64,000 bases of DNA from Siphlonurus alternatus (Eukaryota; Arthropoda; Insecta; Ephemeroptera; Siphlonuridae): contig OX463780.1 in assembly GCA_949825025.1 (NCBI GenBank), positions 30,532,118 through 30,596,117 on the forward strand. Reading direction: 5' to 3'. The notes under the pieces were generated by a model. It ran no database searches. It was not told the origin of the DNA and saw only the letters and a program-made list of their open reading frames with translations. A program made the translations under genes and the position numbers. Each line of letters begins with the position of its first letter. The stretch's first letter is position 1. Positions 25,111 to 36,344 of the stretch are shown here, piece after piece.

Positions 25111-25280
25111 GTAATTTTTTTCTCGCTTCATGACTCTTATAACTTTTTATCGCTTACATCCTAAATGTTTAGTTGCTATATTTTTTTTTAACATTAAAAA
25201 TGTATGTATGCTTCTTTTATTATTATTATTTTTTAACTAAAAAAAAAAATTAAGTCTTCATTGTGAGATTTATTTTAAAT

Positions 25281-25305
25281 GTTTTTTTTTTTTTTTTTTT
25301 TTTTT
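25281..25305. repeat. Poly(T) run, 25 bp
   Basis: Uninterrupted T. Confidence 0.95.
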
Positions 25306-25351
25306 GTAATTTGAATATTACGTTATGTTGAGTTATTATTATTTACATAAT

Positions 25352-25356
<5 letters not shown>

Positions 25357-25436
<80 letters not shown>
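25357..25436. repeat. (TA)n microsatellite, about 80 bp
   Basis: Uninterrupted TA dinucleotides, the longest TA array in the window. Confidence 0.98.
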
Positions 25437-25439
<3 letters not shown>

Positions 25440-25547
25440 GTAATTTACGTGTTTAAATTTTTTCGTTACTCAAAGTTAGTTTCTTTTGTTATATAATCAT
25501 ACGTTCTACAAGTAACTTTCCTATAGAAACATTAGTTTAGTACTTAC

Positions 25548-25632
25548 CAATTTATTGAGAGGAAAAGACGGTTGATTGATTTGACGGTTGATTGATTCAA
25601 GTTTCATCTGCTGCCATCGCTTCTTACTGAGT
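25548..25632 (-). CDS. Candidate internal exon (85 bp), protein unrecognised
   Basis: On the minus strand the segment is preceded by a pyrimidine-rich acceptor (ATTTTATTTTTCAG, cag at 25635-25633) and followed by TTG|GTAAGTACT, a near-perfect donor. One frame is open throughout after one leading base and contains the stretch LSKKRWQQMKLESINRQINQ. An internal ATG in that frame (MKLESINRQ...) could be a start if upstream exons are untranslated. The exon has a 16-bp direct duplication (CGGTTGATTGATTTGA/CGGTTGATTGATTCAA). It lies downstream, in minus-strand order, of the exon-like segments at 45857-45817 and 52500-52168. I do not recognise the family; no other coding exon was found. Confidence 0.45.
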
Positions 25633-26182
25633 CTGAAAAATAAAATAGAAAATTATTATAATCTTTTGATTACCCAGAAAAAACATAATAATTACTAACG
25701 CATATAATACTCAAAACGCTAAACAATAACTATTTTATTAAAATTATGAGTACCTTTAATCAGTACTTTCTGTATTTATTTCCATTATACAACTTCTATT
25801 AATAATCCTAATCTATGATTAGAAATTTGGTAGTTTTGAAACTTCCTTCGATATTAAAATGTTACAAAATACAAGATATCTCAATAAAACTAAAAAAAAA
25901 AAAAACATGTAACAGAAAACAAAAATTCAAAAAGTATAATTTATAATATTTACACAAATTCTAATTTTAAACACATTTTTTTTTATTTTTTTACTGTATA
26001 CATTTATCCATCTAAGTCAAGTTTTTATCTGAAAACTAATTTGCTTTAGGGATCTTTTACTTGCTTGCTGGGGGGTTTATTCTACGTATTATATATATAA
26101 CATTTAGGTGGGTATTAAGCTTGCTTGCTGGTGGAAATAACCACGAACACCATTCATCTTGAGGGTTGCTACTTTGGGTAAC

Positions 26183-26313
<131 letters not shown>

Positions 26314-26559
26314 GTATACGTGTCACTGGTTATAGTACCAGCAGCACCGTAGCATCAAGTTATTTATGTGAGTCTGATTATACCACGTTGATACCAGAGA
26401 TAATCACGGCTTAGAAACGACAGAGAACACCCACATATACTCTTATTATGTTCACTATAACCCATGGTAGCTATAGGGTACAGAACCAACTTATGGTTCG
26501 TAATATCAGTATACGTAATTAGAAATGCTACTGCTATACTCATGTGTGCTTCTGTAGGA

Positions 26560-27840
26560 TATTATATTTTTATTGTATTTTTTTTTTAAATTATCATACT
26601 AAAAGATAATATCTATAAGGCAAGATATTATATATTTTTGTTATTTTGGTAGAGAAATCTAATTAGTAATAATTTAAAAATTTTAATTTGAAAATTTTCT
26701 TTTGTAATTTTACTAAAGTATATACGTGGTGTAACGAGAAAATTTGAAAATTACATTAATATAACAAAACATAATTATAAATATAGTTAATTTTGTATAT
26801 TCATTTGGTTTATTCTATTTAATGTATCCCATACATTGCAAACCCATGAAAATGAAACAAAATTTGAGAATTGTCTAATATTTTTAAATACTTCCAAACT
26901 TATATTAAAAAAAATCCATTTAAATATTAACTATGAATATGTTTTGTGATATTTTAATGTATAACCAAAGTTCCATCAGTAGAATAATTCTATTTTTAAT
27001 GGAACTTTTTTTCCATTATTGTATTGAACATAAAAATTTGTATATTAAAAAAGTTTGTGTTACACATTGTTATTATATATTATATCAGAGTATACAAACG
27101 TGACGAGGTAAATACTTGGTATTTATGGAGCTATAGTTAATGCACCATAACTCAGACTGAAGCCGACTTATGTCCCCATAAAAATCACATTCAACGTTTT
27201 ATTAGCGTATCCTTGATAATCCTGAGTGATTTTAATGACAATGATAATGCCATGTTCAGCTATGTAATCACCTTGCTAACTATATAGTACTGCTTTTCCT
27301 CATGTTGTTGTGTGTTATTTTTTTGTTACATAAAAACATGTGTCATAAAAAAAATTTACCTATGAAATCTCAACTTTTTACTGTTTTTATATACGTATGT
27401 TATAGTATTATATTTATTATATAAGAAATATAATATATATTTGTTAAATTATAATCTTTTAATAAAAACTTACACGTGTAGTATTTTAATTGTGTACTTA
27501 TTATAAAAAATATAATATTTAATAATTAGCAGTAATTTAATATCATAAATGAAAATTCGTAATAATTAAATTAATCAAACAATGTATCACTTTACATTAA
27601 ATTTATTAAACAATTTGATATAATTATTAAAAATATTATAAGACTTCACCATTTATTCAACAAGAAAGAACTTGATAATAATAATAAAAAATTAGAGAGA
27701 AAAATAAAACTTTTGAGAAACATTAATAAAATAATTAATTTTCCTTTAACAAATGAGTAATTTTCCTTACTAAAGAAACACATATTAAATATTTATAATA
27801 AATCATATAAATAAGGCTTCTCTTCTGTATTTTAATCCCA
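26560..27840. other. AT-rich desert
   Basis: No island, frame or repeat that I can support. Confidence 0.6.
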
Positions 27841-27859
27841 TTGTTTAGCTCATTAGAAT

Positions 27860-28070
27860 ATATAGAAGCAGTAGCGTCGTAATGAAAAACTCAGAGACAT
27901 AAATAATTTTTTTATTTACGTTTATTATTTCCAAGGCAAGTTGTGCTGCTAGAGAGAGGCGATGAAACATGGCCCTCCTTCTCTTGCAGTAATTCCTAGT
28001 TGCCAAGTTATTGTGCAGCTTCACAGTAAAATATGTCCACCACAAAAAAAAATAAGGGGGGAGAACAGAA
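27860..28070. promoter_or_regulatory. GC-richer island
   Basis: Modestly GC-richer, with AGAGAGAGGCGATG near 27952 and GGGGGGAGAA at 28056. A minus frame of 77 codons overlaps it and is unrecognised. No decisive signal. Confidence 0.2.
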
Positions 28071-28461
28071 ATTATCATCTACAATATAGGGGAGAAAAAC
28101 TTTATATTTAATATATAAATATTTTTTTCTACAAGAACCCTCAAATATTTTATATATCCTCTCAAGCTTCACATTAAAAAAAGAATTGCATTGTTTCTAG
28201 AAAAATTATAAATAATGTCACTTTCATGTACACGCTTTTATAAATATTTAATTAAAATTGTTGAATTATCTTAGTATTGAATCAAAGATCATCATGTTAT
28301 GTGAGATATCTGTGTCTAACGACAAGTTGGTATAAGAAAGTAGTTCACACTTCTCGCGATGATGGCGTACCCACATTGCAAATGTAATTCAAATTTGCTC
28401 AAGTCTCGTCAGGACAAGTAAAATAATTTATTGTTCATGTTTTTACTCATAAGCTCCAGAG

Positions 28462-28589
28462 CAGTGTTCAAAAACTGCCAATTAAAAAATTGCGTAAAGT
28501 TACTTAAGACTTAAGCATAGGAAATACATGTTAATTTTTAGCGTAACTTTACGGAATTTCTTAATTGGTGGTATTTGAAAACCCCCCTG
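28462..28589. mobile_element. Short inverted-repeat MITE (128 bp)
   Basis: The left end runs CAGTGTTCAAAAACTGCC, then CAATTAA, then TGCGTAAAGTTAC. The right end carries the same blocks inverted (GTAACTTTACGGAA, TTAATTGG, GGTATTTGAAAACCC, CCCTG). The CAG...CTG ends recall hAT elements, but no 8-bp duplication is visible. No coding capacity. Confidence 0.65.
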
Positions 28590-28599
28590 CAGATATATT

Positions 28600-30050
28600 A
28601 TGACAGTTTTAATTTGAATGATAATAATAATGATGATGATGATATGAACATTTGAAATAGTTGTAAATAAGGGCATTAAATTTTAATAATCAGTCCGGCC
28701 TTAGAAGTTATATTATTATATTTATAAGGACTTATAAATCGTGTAAAAATAATATTTAAATATTTAATAAATAAAATGTAGAGCTACTGTATATTATATA
28801 TTAAAATCATCTTGATATAATTATAATTAATTATAATAACTTTAGTTTAATCATTAATTAATTATAAAAAAATAGTCTTAAGATACTTGATATAATAATT
28901 ATAAGCTATAAAAAAATATATAATAAAATAATTAATCCCCTCTTATTATACCTGTCGTTTTTATATAAGTTAATGAATTATTGTCATCTACCACGTCCCC
29001 GCTATACAGCTACTGGAATTAATTATACAGAGCTGTCTAAAGCACCTTGCTTACTCCGTCCAAGAGTGTTTAACAATAACTACATGCTTTTACACACAGT
29101 ACAGTTCTGATAAAAATAACCTGACAAACACACAAAACTCAACTATTTTCTTGCTATACCTCACTAACAAAAATAAAACAATATATGTTTATATATTATA
29201 TATAAACAGTGTTGTCATTCAAATGAGACACGGTGGTCCGTTGTTTTAACATGAACAATAGACTTTGTTGTTAAGCATATAGTACAAAAAAACACAGGGG
29301 GTACCCTTATATTAAAAGTACTGAACTACATTCAGTAGACCTCTATATATACGGAGATTTGTAAAAGTGTAAATATTTTTTTTTTCTCTGGAAATATACA
29401 AATTTTATTATCATGTAATAAAAATATTAAAATGTAAGCTTTTATAGAATATACTTAAAAATATCTAGACAAAAAAAAAAAAATGTAATTGCATTGCTAG
29501 AATTTTTTTATTACTGTTCATTAATTTTAAAATATATTTGTTTTTAATCTTAATACTATTATTTTTATATTACTTATTAAATTTTGTTACGTGATAATAA
29601 AGTAATGTATTATTGTACTTTATAATAAATGCGTATTTTTAAACAAGGTAGAGAGAACGAAAAAAAATCGTTAGTTTCTGCAGCGCGTCTTTTTTTTTTT
29701 TTTTTTTTTTTAAGACAAGACTGGTTAGAAGATTATATAAAAAGTAGTAAAACGAAAACCAACAGCTGTTTGCTATAATGTAATTGCAAAACTTTATAAT
29801 TTTAAAATGAAACACATAAAAATTAAAAAAAAAATCGTTAAAAAAATCATCTATCAGTTAAAATATATTTTTTATTGTATTACATTTTTTTTTTTCAATC
29901 ACTATAGAACAGTTGGTTTTGCTGGATGTAATATGTCCAGTATATATTATGAATAGAAGTTATAAATGATACGGTTTGATTGTAAGGTCCAAAAAAACAA
30001 CCGTTAAGATGATCTTCTATAAGGGATGCTGATATAATGTAAAGATGATG
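28600..30050. other. AT-rich non-coding sequence
   Basis: Contains short (ATGATG)n near 28630 and a poly-T run at about 29691-29712. A modestly GC-richer patch at 28985-29060 holds no recognisable signal. Confidence 0.5.
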
Positions 30051-30059
30051 CTTCTGCTG

Positions 30060-30330
30060 TTAACTCATGGAAACCGGCTACCTCTGGAAGCTGGAGGCAG
30101 GCGTCTGACATAAGAGAGAGAGAGAGAGATGATGCTTGCTTGCTAGAGATGCTGAGCACTGGACCAGAAACAGGATCGTGATCTCGCGACTAGCACAAAA
30201 GATCGCGGCGTTCATCTCTCTCTCTCTTCATATATGCAAGGAGGTGGAGAATGATGCTATAGTGTCAGATGAATGGACCAAGGAGGCTGGGAAAAGACGT
30301 CAAGAATACTACTGGACCAAAATTTATACA
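30060..30330 (+). promoter_or_regulatory. GC-richer island with GAGA tracts and an open frame
   Basis: (GA)n at 30114-30128 and (CT)n at 30216-30227 flank GATCGTGATCTCGCGAC, with AGATCGCGG downstream. A plus frame from 30136 (83 codons) has ordinary composition, including the stretch VSDEWTKEAGKRRQEYYW, but is not recognised. No splice sites tie it to anything. A cis-element is the more cautious reading. Confidence 0.25.
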
Positions 30331-30389
30331 CATATTGATTTTAGTATGTATGAAGTATCAATCTTACTATTTTTTAATATTATTTAATA

Positions 30390-30980
30390 ATAAAAAATAT
30401 GTTTTAAATTCGTAAAAATATAACAGTAGATTTGAAAATAATATTTTTAAAAAAATACTATTTTAAATACGGTGCTTTTGTATTGCAAAATATAAAGCTA
30501 ATTTTTGAACGTTATAATGCGAGCAACCACTTTTTTAACGGTTTAAATTTAGTAAGTAAATAATATTAAAAGTGACTAATAAAGGTCGGAATTACTGAAA
30601 ATAATGTGTAACGTGCACGAAAAATTGCCTATATTTCAGGAGATTGTATTTTACAATTTTAAGTATTTATTGAATTTGTAACCGTTTTTTCTTTTTAATA
30701 TGACACAACTTTTAACATGTTATCACGCAAGTTACAGTTATAAATAAACTTATTTATTAATTCAAATCAACTAAATGAAAATCACAATTAATAAAAGTTA
30801 AAAGCTTTTAATTTTAGATAATTGGTACTAGATAATATTCAAATTGATTTTTTAACATAATGAATTCTAAATAAATACAATAAAAATCTCCGATAATTTA
30901 TTAATGAAAAGAGTTTTATATTAACACTGAACGATGTTACTTGTTTTAAATCCACGAGTATATTGAAGCCAATATAGCTT
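30390..30980. other. AT-rich non-coding sequence
   Basis: Nothing supported. Confidence 0.55.
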
Positions 30981-30984
30981 CGAT

Positions 30985-31100
30985 GATGAGTTTATATAGC
31001 AGTGAGGGAGGAGGAGGTGACTGTAGTGTTGCGCGGTAGTAGTATAGTATAGAGTTCATATGACGTCGTACTTGTCAATGATATACGTATAAAGAGGGAG
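30985..31100. promoter_or_regulatory. GC-richer island beside the compound element
   Basis: GAGGGAGGAGGAGGTG, TGTTGCGCGG and a TATGACGTCGTA block, followed by GAGGGAGAGAGAG at 31094. It sits about 30 bp left of the target duplication of the 5.2 kb element. Confidence 0.25.
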
Positions 31101-31130
31101 AGAGAGTTTTTTTTGTGTGATACAATACAA

Positions 31131-31143
31131 ACATGCTTGTAAA
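31131..31143 (+). repeat. Putative target-site duplication, left copy
   Basis: ACATGCTTGTAAA, repeated exactly and in direct orientation at 36313-36325, directly outside the inverted-repeat ends. Confidence 0.8.
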
Positions 31144-31159
31144 ATGTACGTGAAGTGAG

Positions 31160-31894
31160 CCCCCCCACTTTCAGCACTAATTCCAAATTTAGGTGCAGTA
31201 ATAGGTGCTCAATTAGTGCTAATTAGTGCCGTAAGACAAACATCAGCCCCCCTGTAAACACATGTTCAAATCCAATTTGAATTATGGGGGGCTCACTTCA
31301 CGGCAGCCCCCCCACTTACAGCACTAATTCCAATTTTGGGTGCAATAATTAGTGCTCGATTAGTGCTAATTAGTGCCGTAAGAAGTTTTGCTCCAGCTCA
31401 ATATCTTCATTTTCGAAAAAAATCAGAAAAATGGGGGGCTCACTTCACGGCAGCCCCCCCACTTGCAGCACTAATTCCAATTTTAGGTGCAATAATTAGT
31501 GCTCGATTAGTGCTAATTAGTGCCGTAAGAAGTTTTGCTTCAGCTCAATATCTTCATTTTCAAAAAAAATCGGAAAAATGGGGGGCTCACTTCACGGCAG
31601 CCCCCCCACTTGCAGCACTAATTCCAATTTTGGGTGCAATAATTAGTGCTCAATTAGTGCTAATTAGTGCCGTAAAAAGTTTTGCTCCAGCTCAACATCT
31701 TCATTTTCAAATAAAATTGGAAAAATGGGGGGCTCACTTCACGGCAGCCCCCCCACTTGCAGCACTTATTCCAATTTTAGGTGCAATAATTAGTGCTCGA
31801 TTAGTGCTAATTAGTGCCGTAAGAAGTTTTGCTCCAGCTCAAAATCTTCATTTTCAAATAAAATTCAAACACATGAAGGCAGCACCCCCCTCCC
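31160..31894 (+). repeat. 147-bp tandem repeat, five units (left arm)
   Basis: The landmark GGCTCACTTCACGGCAGCC recurs at a spacing of exactly 147 bp (31291, 31438, 31585, 31732), and the C7 blocks at 31160 and 31307 are also 147 bp apart. Each unit contains three internal ATTAGTGC(T/C) subrepeats and a GGGGGGCT...AGCCCCCC hairpin-capable junction. The first unit has a different second half. 147 is divisible by three, which keeps one frame open across units. Confidence 0.95.
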
Positions 31895-31944
31895 CCCCAA
31901 GCTTGCAAGTTTTGCCGCAAGAATTCCAAAATGAAATGGAATAA
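31336..31944 (+). CDS. Repeat-encoded ORF, 202 codons, probably not a gene
   Basis: The longest open frame in the window. It reads four near-identical 49-residue units built on GAIISARLVLISAVRSFAPA and a KKSEKWGAHFTAAPPL segment, then a short unique tail ending NEME. The frame is open because the DNA unit is 147 bp with no in-frame stop. Differences between units include both silent changes (TTGGG/TTAGG in the IPILG codons) and replacements (R/Q, Y/H/N), so there is no clear sign of selection. The right arm encodes a near-identical 193-codon version (35516-36097, minus). No domain is recognised. Confidence 0.12.
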   Translation: MGAIISARLVLISAVRSFAPAQYLHFRKKSEKWGAHFTAAPPLAALIPILGAIISARLVLISAVRSFASAQYLHFQKKSEKWGAHFTAAPPLAALIPILGAIISAQLVLISAVKSFAPAQHLHFQIKLEKWGAHFTAAPPLAALIPILGAIISARLVLISAVRSFAPAQNLHFQIKFKHMKAAPPSPPSLQVLPQEFQNEME

Positions 31945-32200
31945 AAAGTGCTCAATTAGTGCTATATTATCCCACAATTTCATTTATTTTAACTCGTAAA
32001 TTATATGCATTAATTCATGGGACAATGTATCGTCATGGTGGGAGGGAAATTCAAATCTATATTTGTTTCATGGAAAATGAATTGAATGCTGCAGCAATAA
32101 GTTCATTCAACATTTCTTTTGACATTGTCGAAGCATTATATTTATAAAGTCTCTCCAATTAAAGTTATGTAAATGATGAAGGTAGAGATAACACCGATCA

Positions 32201-32555
32201 GTTGTTCAACGTAGTCCCCTTTGATTAACATGTAAACCTTAGCAAATTCACAGAATGTCTGAAAATTTTTTTAAGAGGCAGATAAGAATTCCTAAAAGAC
32301 ATAGGAAAATATTCAAAACAATTTAATTAGCCGATTTTTTTAAATTAAGGTTTTATATAGTTTGTCTCTCAATGGGAAAGCCCTATATCCTAAAAATTAA
32401 AAAAAAATAATTATAAAATAATCGGCTAGTTTAATTGTTTCGAAATTTTTTCTTCGGCTTTTAGGCACTAATATCTGCCTCTCAAAAAAATTTCAGAATT
32501 TTTGTCAATTTACTAAGGTTTACATGTTAATCAAAGTGGACTACGTCGAACAGTT
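32201..32555. repeat. 355-bp palindrome inside the left arm
   Basis: The segment starts GTTGTTCAACGTAGTCC, contains GATTAACATGTAAACCTTAG, and returns in inverted form as CTAAGGTTTACATGTTAATC and GGACTACGTCGAACAG. The centre is near 32380. The mirrored copy in the right arm is at about 34913-35270, and a decayed copy at 34426-34862. Confidence 0.85.
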
Positions 32556-33051
32556 TTTAATATATATGTTGGCACCAAAGCCCGAAAAAAATTTGCTCAA
32601 ATCAAAAAAAGTAAACCCCGACAGGAAGTTTTATTTCTGACTTCGCTTACTGTTTTGATCATTTCTAGAAGTGCTCAAAGCAAAATGAAAAATAACAATT
32701 AGAAATTGTGCCGTATTATAGTAATAATTTGTAATAAATAATGAAACAATAAAATATTGTGAATTTAATAACATTTTAATTACATAACTTTTTTAATTAA
32801 TTGACAAAAATACAAATTTAACAGTTTAGCATAGCGCGTATGTATATTATTTTTTTATAAAAACATTTCTTTCTCAATTATTCAAGTCATACTGAGAAAT
32901 ACTGTTTTGTCACACTTTTTATATTAATATATTGTATATGTTAGTGAATTTAAATAATTTTTTACAGCTGATATATTATAAAACCATTTTAACTTAATTT
33001 ATAGAACTTGCTAAGGAGCAAAGAGCTCCTCAAGATAGTACCAAACCTACC

Positions 33052-33076
33052 AAAAAAAAAAAAAAAAAAAAAAAAA
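33052..33076. repeat. Poly(A) run, 25 bp, inside the inner element
   Basis: Follows CAAGATAGTACCAAACCTACC. It looks like the 3' tail of a reverse-transcribed insert, but the preceding 50 bp are not recognised. Confidence 0.9.
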
Positions 33077-33156
33077 TTATTTTCAGGGCATTTTAAAATT
33101 CATCTAATTTTTTTTCTTTGCACAACATGTTTTAGATTGACACCTCTTTCTTGCAG

Positions 33157-33237
33157 TTGCAAAACACAAAACCTTGCTTTGAATTTGCTAATGCTGCTGC
33201 ATGCTGATCTTATAGACTCTTTTCTTTGTCATGTATG
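33157..33237 (+). pseudogene. Exon-like segment in the core of the inner element
   Basis: Preceded by a good acceptor (ACCTCTTTCTTGCAG, ending 33156) and followed by ATG|GTAAGTCG, a strong donor. One frame is open from end to end with a leucine-rich product (CKTQNLALNLLMLLHADLI). The composition is less AT-biased than its neighbours. It could be a host exon fragment captured by the transposon, as in Pack-type elements, or an exon of a lost transposase, or chance. Product unrecognised. Confidence 0.3.
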
Positions 33238-33643
33238 GTAAGTCGTCTGAACTTAGAAATTGTTCATCTGCAACCTGAAATTCATTGCCAGAGTATAATT
33301 GTAATCATAGCCTTAAATTATAAAAAATGAAAAAAAATTAAAAGTGTCTCTCAGTGTGACAAAATAGTATTTTCTCAATATGACTTGAATAATACAGAAA
33401 GAAAAGTTTTAATAATAATAAAAAAAAAAAAAAAATACTATACACTGCAGTATACACGCTATTAATGTTAAATTTGTATTTTATCAATTATTTAAAAAAG
33501 TGGTATAATTAAAATATTATTAAATTTATATTATTTTATTGTTTTATTATTTATTGCTATAATTATAGCAATAAATAATTAAATAAATAATTTAATTAAA
33601 TAATTAATACGGCACGATTAATTATTATTTTTCATTATGCTTT

Positions 33644-33870
33644 GAGCACTTCTAGAAATAATCAAAACAATGAGCAAAGCCCGAAATAAAACTTCTAGTT
33701 GGGGTTGGCCTTTTTCGTGTTGAGCACTTCTAGAAATGATCAAATTTAAATGAGTAAACCCCGAAATAAAACTTCTCGTCGGGGTTTGCTTTTTTTGATT
33801 TGAGCACTTCTAGAAATGATCAAATTTAAATGAGCAAATTTAAGCCAGAAATATTTGTTAATATCGGACT
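33644..33870 (+). repeat. About 79-bp tandem repeat, three units
   Basis: GAGCACTTCTAGAAA starts at 33644, 33722 and 33802 (spacings 78 and 80). Each unit continues through AAATGAG(C/T)AAA, CCCGAAATAAAACTTCT and a GGGGTT block; the third is truncated. A partly inverted copy is at about 32600-32680. Confidence 0.85.
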
Positions 33871-34063
33871 TTGCTCAAATCGCTAGAGCCACACCTAGAT
33901 GTGCGCATTTTTTCGGGCTTTGGTGCCAACATATATATTAAATAACTGTAATAATGTTTGTCTGGAAGTATAGAACTTTATTACTGAGACTATTACCAAA
34001 ATACTCAAAATAGGGCAGTAAAATTAGTAAACCCAATATAATATTTTTTAATCTTCATCTCCC

Positions 34064-34262
<199 letters not shown>

Positions 34263-34425
34263 AATTTTTCCATCTCTATACAGTTGATTAGAAAAATATT
34301 GCATCACAATTATATACTGAACTAATTTTTGTTTTGTTTTTTAATGTTTTTTCCTCCCGCTCCACCTCCTTCTTTTTCTTCGTCTCCTCCTTCTTTATTT
34401 CTTTATTTATATATACTTAAGGGTA

Positions 34426-34862
34426 AGATAACACGAAACATCGATTGTTTTAGTCCCATTTGGTTAACATGTAAAACTTAGCAGCCTCATGATAATTCTG
34501 AATTTTTTTTAGAGATAATTCTTACCACCAAAAAAATTTAGAAAAAATGTCAAAATGATCGCTGGATCTGATTTTTTTTTAATATTAATTAAAAAAATAA
34601 ATTAAATTAAATTTAATTTAATTTAATTTAATTTAATTTAATTTAATTTAATTTAATTTAATTTAATTTAATTTAATTTAATTTAATTTAATTTAATTTA
34701 ATTTATTAGTTTAGGACTCCAATGGGAAAGCTCTATACTGGACATTTAAAAAATTAATATAAAAAATTCTTAACGATCAATTGTTTTAAAATTTTCCCTA
34801 CATCGTTTTGGTATATTTTATTTTAATATCGGAAATTTTAAAAAAAAAAAAATAAGCATTTA
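34426..34862. repeat. Decayed third copy of the arm palindrome with expanded centre
   Basis: Begins GATAACACGAAACATCGATTG, with TGGTTAACATGTAAAACTTAGC matching the arm motif GATTAACATGTAAACCTTAGC, and contains CCAATGGGAAAGCTCTATA, matching the arm's TCAATGGGAAAGCCCTATA. The middle has been invaded by a (TTTAA)n array at about 34603-34704. It is much more diverged than the two arms are from each other. Confidence 0.7.
34603..34704. repeat. (TTTAA)n microsatellite, about 100 bp
   Basis: Pentanucleotide array at the centre of a decayed palindrome; the unit is close to the A/T-rich sequence at the centre of the intact copies. Confidence 0.97.
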
Positions 34863-34912
34863 AAATTTACTATTTTTTTTTCAATTAAGTTACAGATATC
34901 ACTGATCAACAG

Positions 34913-36312
34913 AACTGTTCGACGTAGTCCACTTTGATTAACATGTAAACCTTAGTAAATTGACAAAAATTCTGAAATTTTTTTGAGAGGCAGATATTAG
35001 TGCCTAAAAGCCGAAGAAAAAATTTCGAAACAATTAAACTAGCCGATTATTTTATAATTATTTTTTTTTTAATTTTTAGGATATAGGGCTTTCCCATTGA
35101 GAGACAAACTATATAAAACCTTAATTTAAAAAAATCGGCTAATTAAATTGTTTTGAATATTTTCCTATGTCTTTTAGGAATTCTTATCTGCCTCTTAAAA
35201 AAATTTTCAGACATTCTGTGAATTTGCTAAGGTTTACATGTTAATCAAAGGGGACTACGTCGAACAGCTGATCGGTGTTATCTCTACCTTCATCATTTAC
35301 ATAACTTTAATTGGAGAGACTTTATAAATTTAATGCTTCGACAATGTTAAAAGAAATGTTGAATGAACAGAACTTATTGCTGCAGCATTCAATTCATTTT
35401 CCATGAAACAAATATAGATTTGAATTTCCCTCCCACCATGATACATTGTCCCATGAATTAATGCATATAATTTACGAGTTAAAATAAATGAAATTGTGGG
35501 ATTATATAGCACTTTTTATTCCATTTCATTTTGGAATTCTTGCGGCAAAACTTGCAAGTTTGGGGGGGAGGGGGGTGCTGCCTTCATGTGTTTGAATTTT
35601 ATTTGAAAATGAAGATTTTGAGCTGGAGCAAAACTTCTTACGGCACTAATTAGCACTAATCGAGCACTAATTATTGCACCTAAAATTGAAATTAGTGCTG
35701 CAAGTGGGGGGGCTGCCGTGAAGTGAGCCCCCCATTTTTCCAATTTTATTTGAAAATGAAGATGTTGAGCTGGAGCAAAACTTCTTACGGCACTAATTAG
35801 CACTAATTGAGCACTAATTATTGCACCCAAAATTGGAATTAGTGCTGCAAGTGGGGGGGCTGCCGTGAAGTGAGCCCCCCATTTTTCCGATTTTTTTTGA
35901 AAATGAAGATATTGAGCTGAAGCAAAACTTCTTACGGCACTAATTAGCACTAATCGAGCACTAATTATTGCACCTAAAATTGGAATTAGTGCTGCAAGTG
36001 GGGGGGCTGCCGTGAAGTGAGCCCCCCATTTTTCTGATTTTTTTCGAAAATGAAGATATTGAGCTGGAGCAAAACTTCTTACGGCACTAATTAGCACTAA
36101 TCAAGCACTAATTATTGCACCCAAAATTGGAATTAGTGCTGTAAGTGGGGGGGCTGCCGTGAAGTGAGCCCCCCATAATTCAAATTGGATTTGAACATGT
36201 GTTTACAGGGGGGCTGATGTTTGTCTTACGGCACTAATTAGCACTAATTGAGCACCTATTACTGCACCTAAATTTGGAATTAGTGCTGAAAGTGGGGGGG
36301 CTCACTTCACGT
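34913..36312 (-). repeat. Right arm of the compound element (1,400 bp)
   Basis: Inverted copy of 31148-32555. It contains the mirrored 147-bp array at about 35566-36300 with the minus-strand repeat ORF 35516-36097, the link segment and the 355-bp palindrome at its inner end. Confidence 0.9.
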
Positions 36313-36325
36313 ACATGCTTGTAAA
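36313..36325 (+). repeat. Putative target-site duplication, right copy
   Basis: ACATGCTTGTAAA, identical to 31131-31143, directly abutting the right terminus CTTCACGT. Confidence 0.8.
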
Positions 36326-36344
36326 CAATCATACTCGATACTGA

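Larger units (their letters stand above)
31148..32555 (+). repeat. Left arm of the compound element (1,408 bp)
   Basis: Inverted copy at 34913-36312. The order of variant 147-bp units is mirrored in the right arm, so the arm was duplicated, or homogenised, as one block after the tandem array formed. Confidence 0.9.
32550..33948. mobile_element. Inner nested inverted-repeat element (1.4 kb)
   Basis: The ends ACAGTT + TTTAATATATATGTTGGC, continuing ACCAAAGCCCGAAAA, are repeated in inverted form at about 33910-33948, a perfect match of 33 bp. Inside both ends lies a GAGCACTTCTAGAAATGATC motif, inverted on the left (about 32660) and in three direct copies on the right (33644, 33722, 33802). The element is inserted exactly at the inner edge of the left arm palindrome. 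Its core (about 32960-33300) is unique sequence containing an exon-like segment. Confidence 0.8.

Noticed and set aside
31336..31944. 202-codon ORF as a repeat-containing antigen or structural protein
   Set aside because: No signal peptide, no known repeat family, no splice or promoter context, and both arms are mobile-element DNA; kept only as a low-confidence entry.
35516..36097. 193-codon minus-strand ORF as an independent gene
   Set aside because: It is the mirror copy of the left-arm repeat ORF in the same transposable element, open because the unit is 147 bp.
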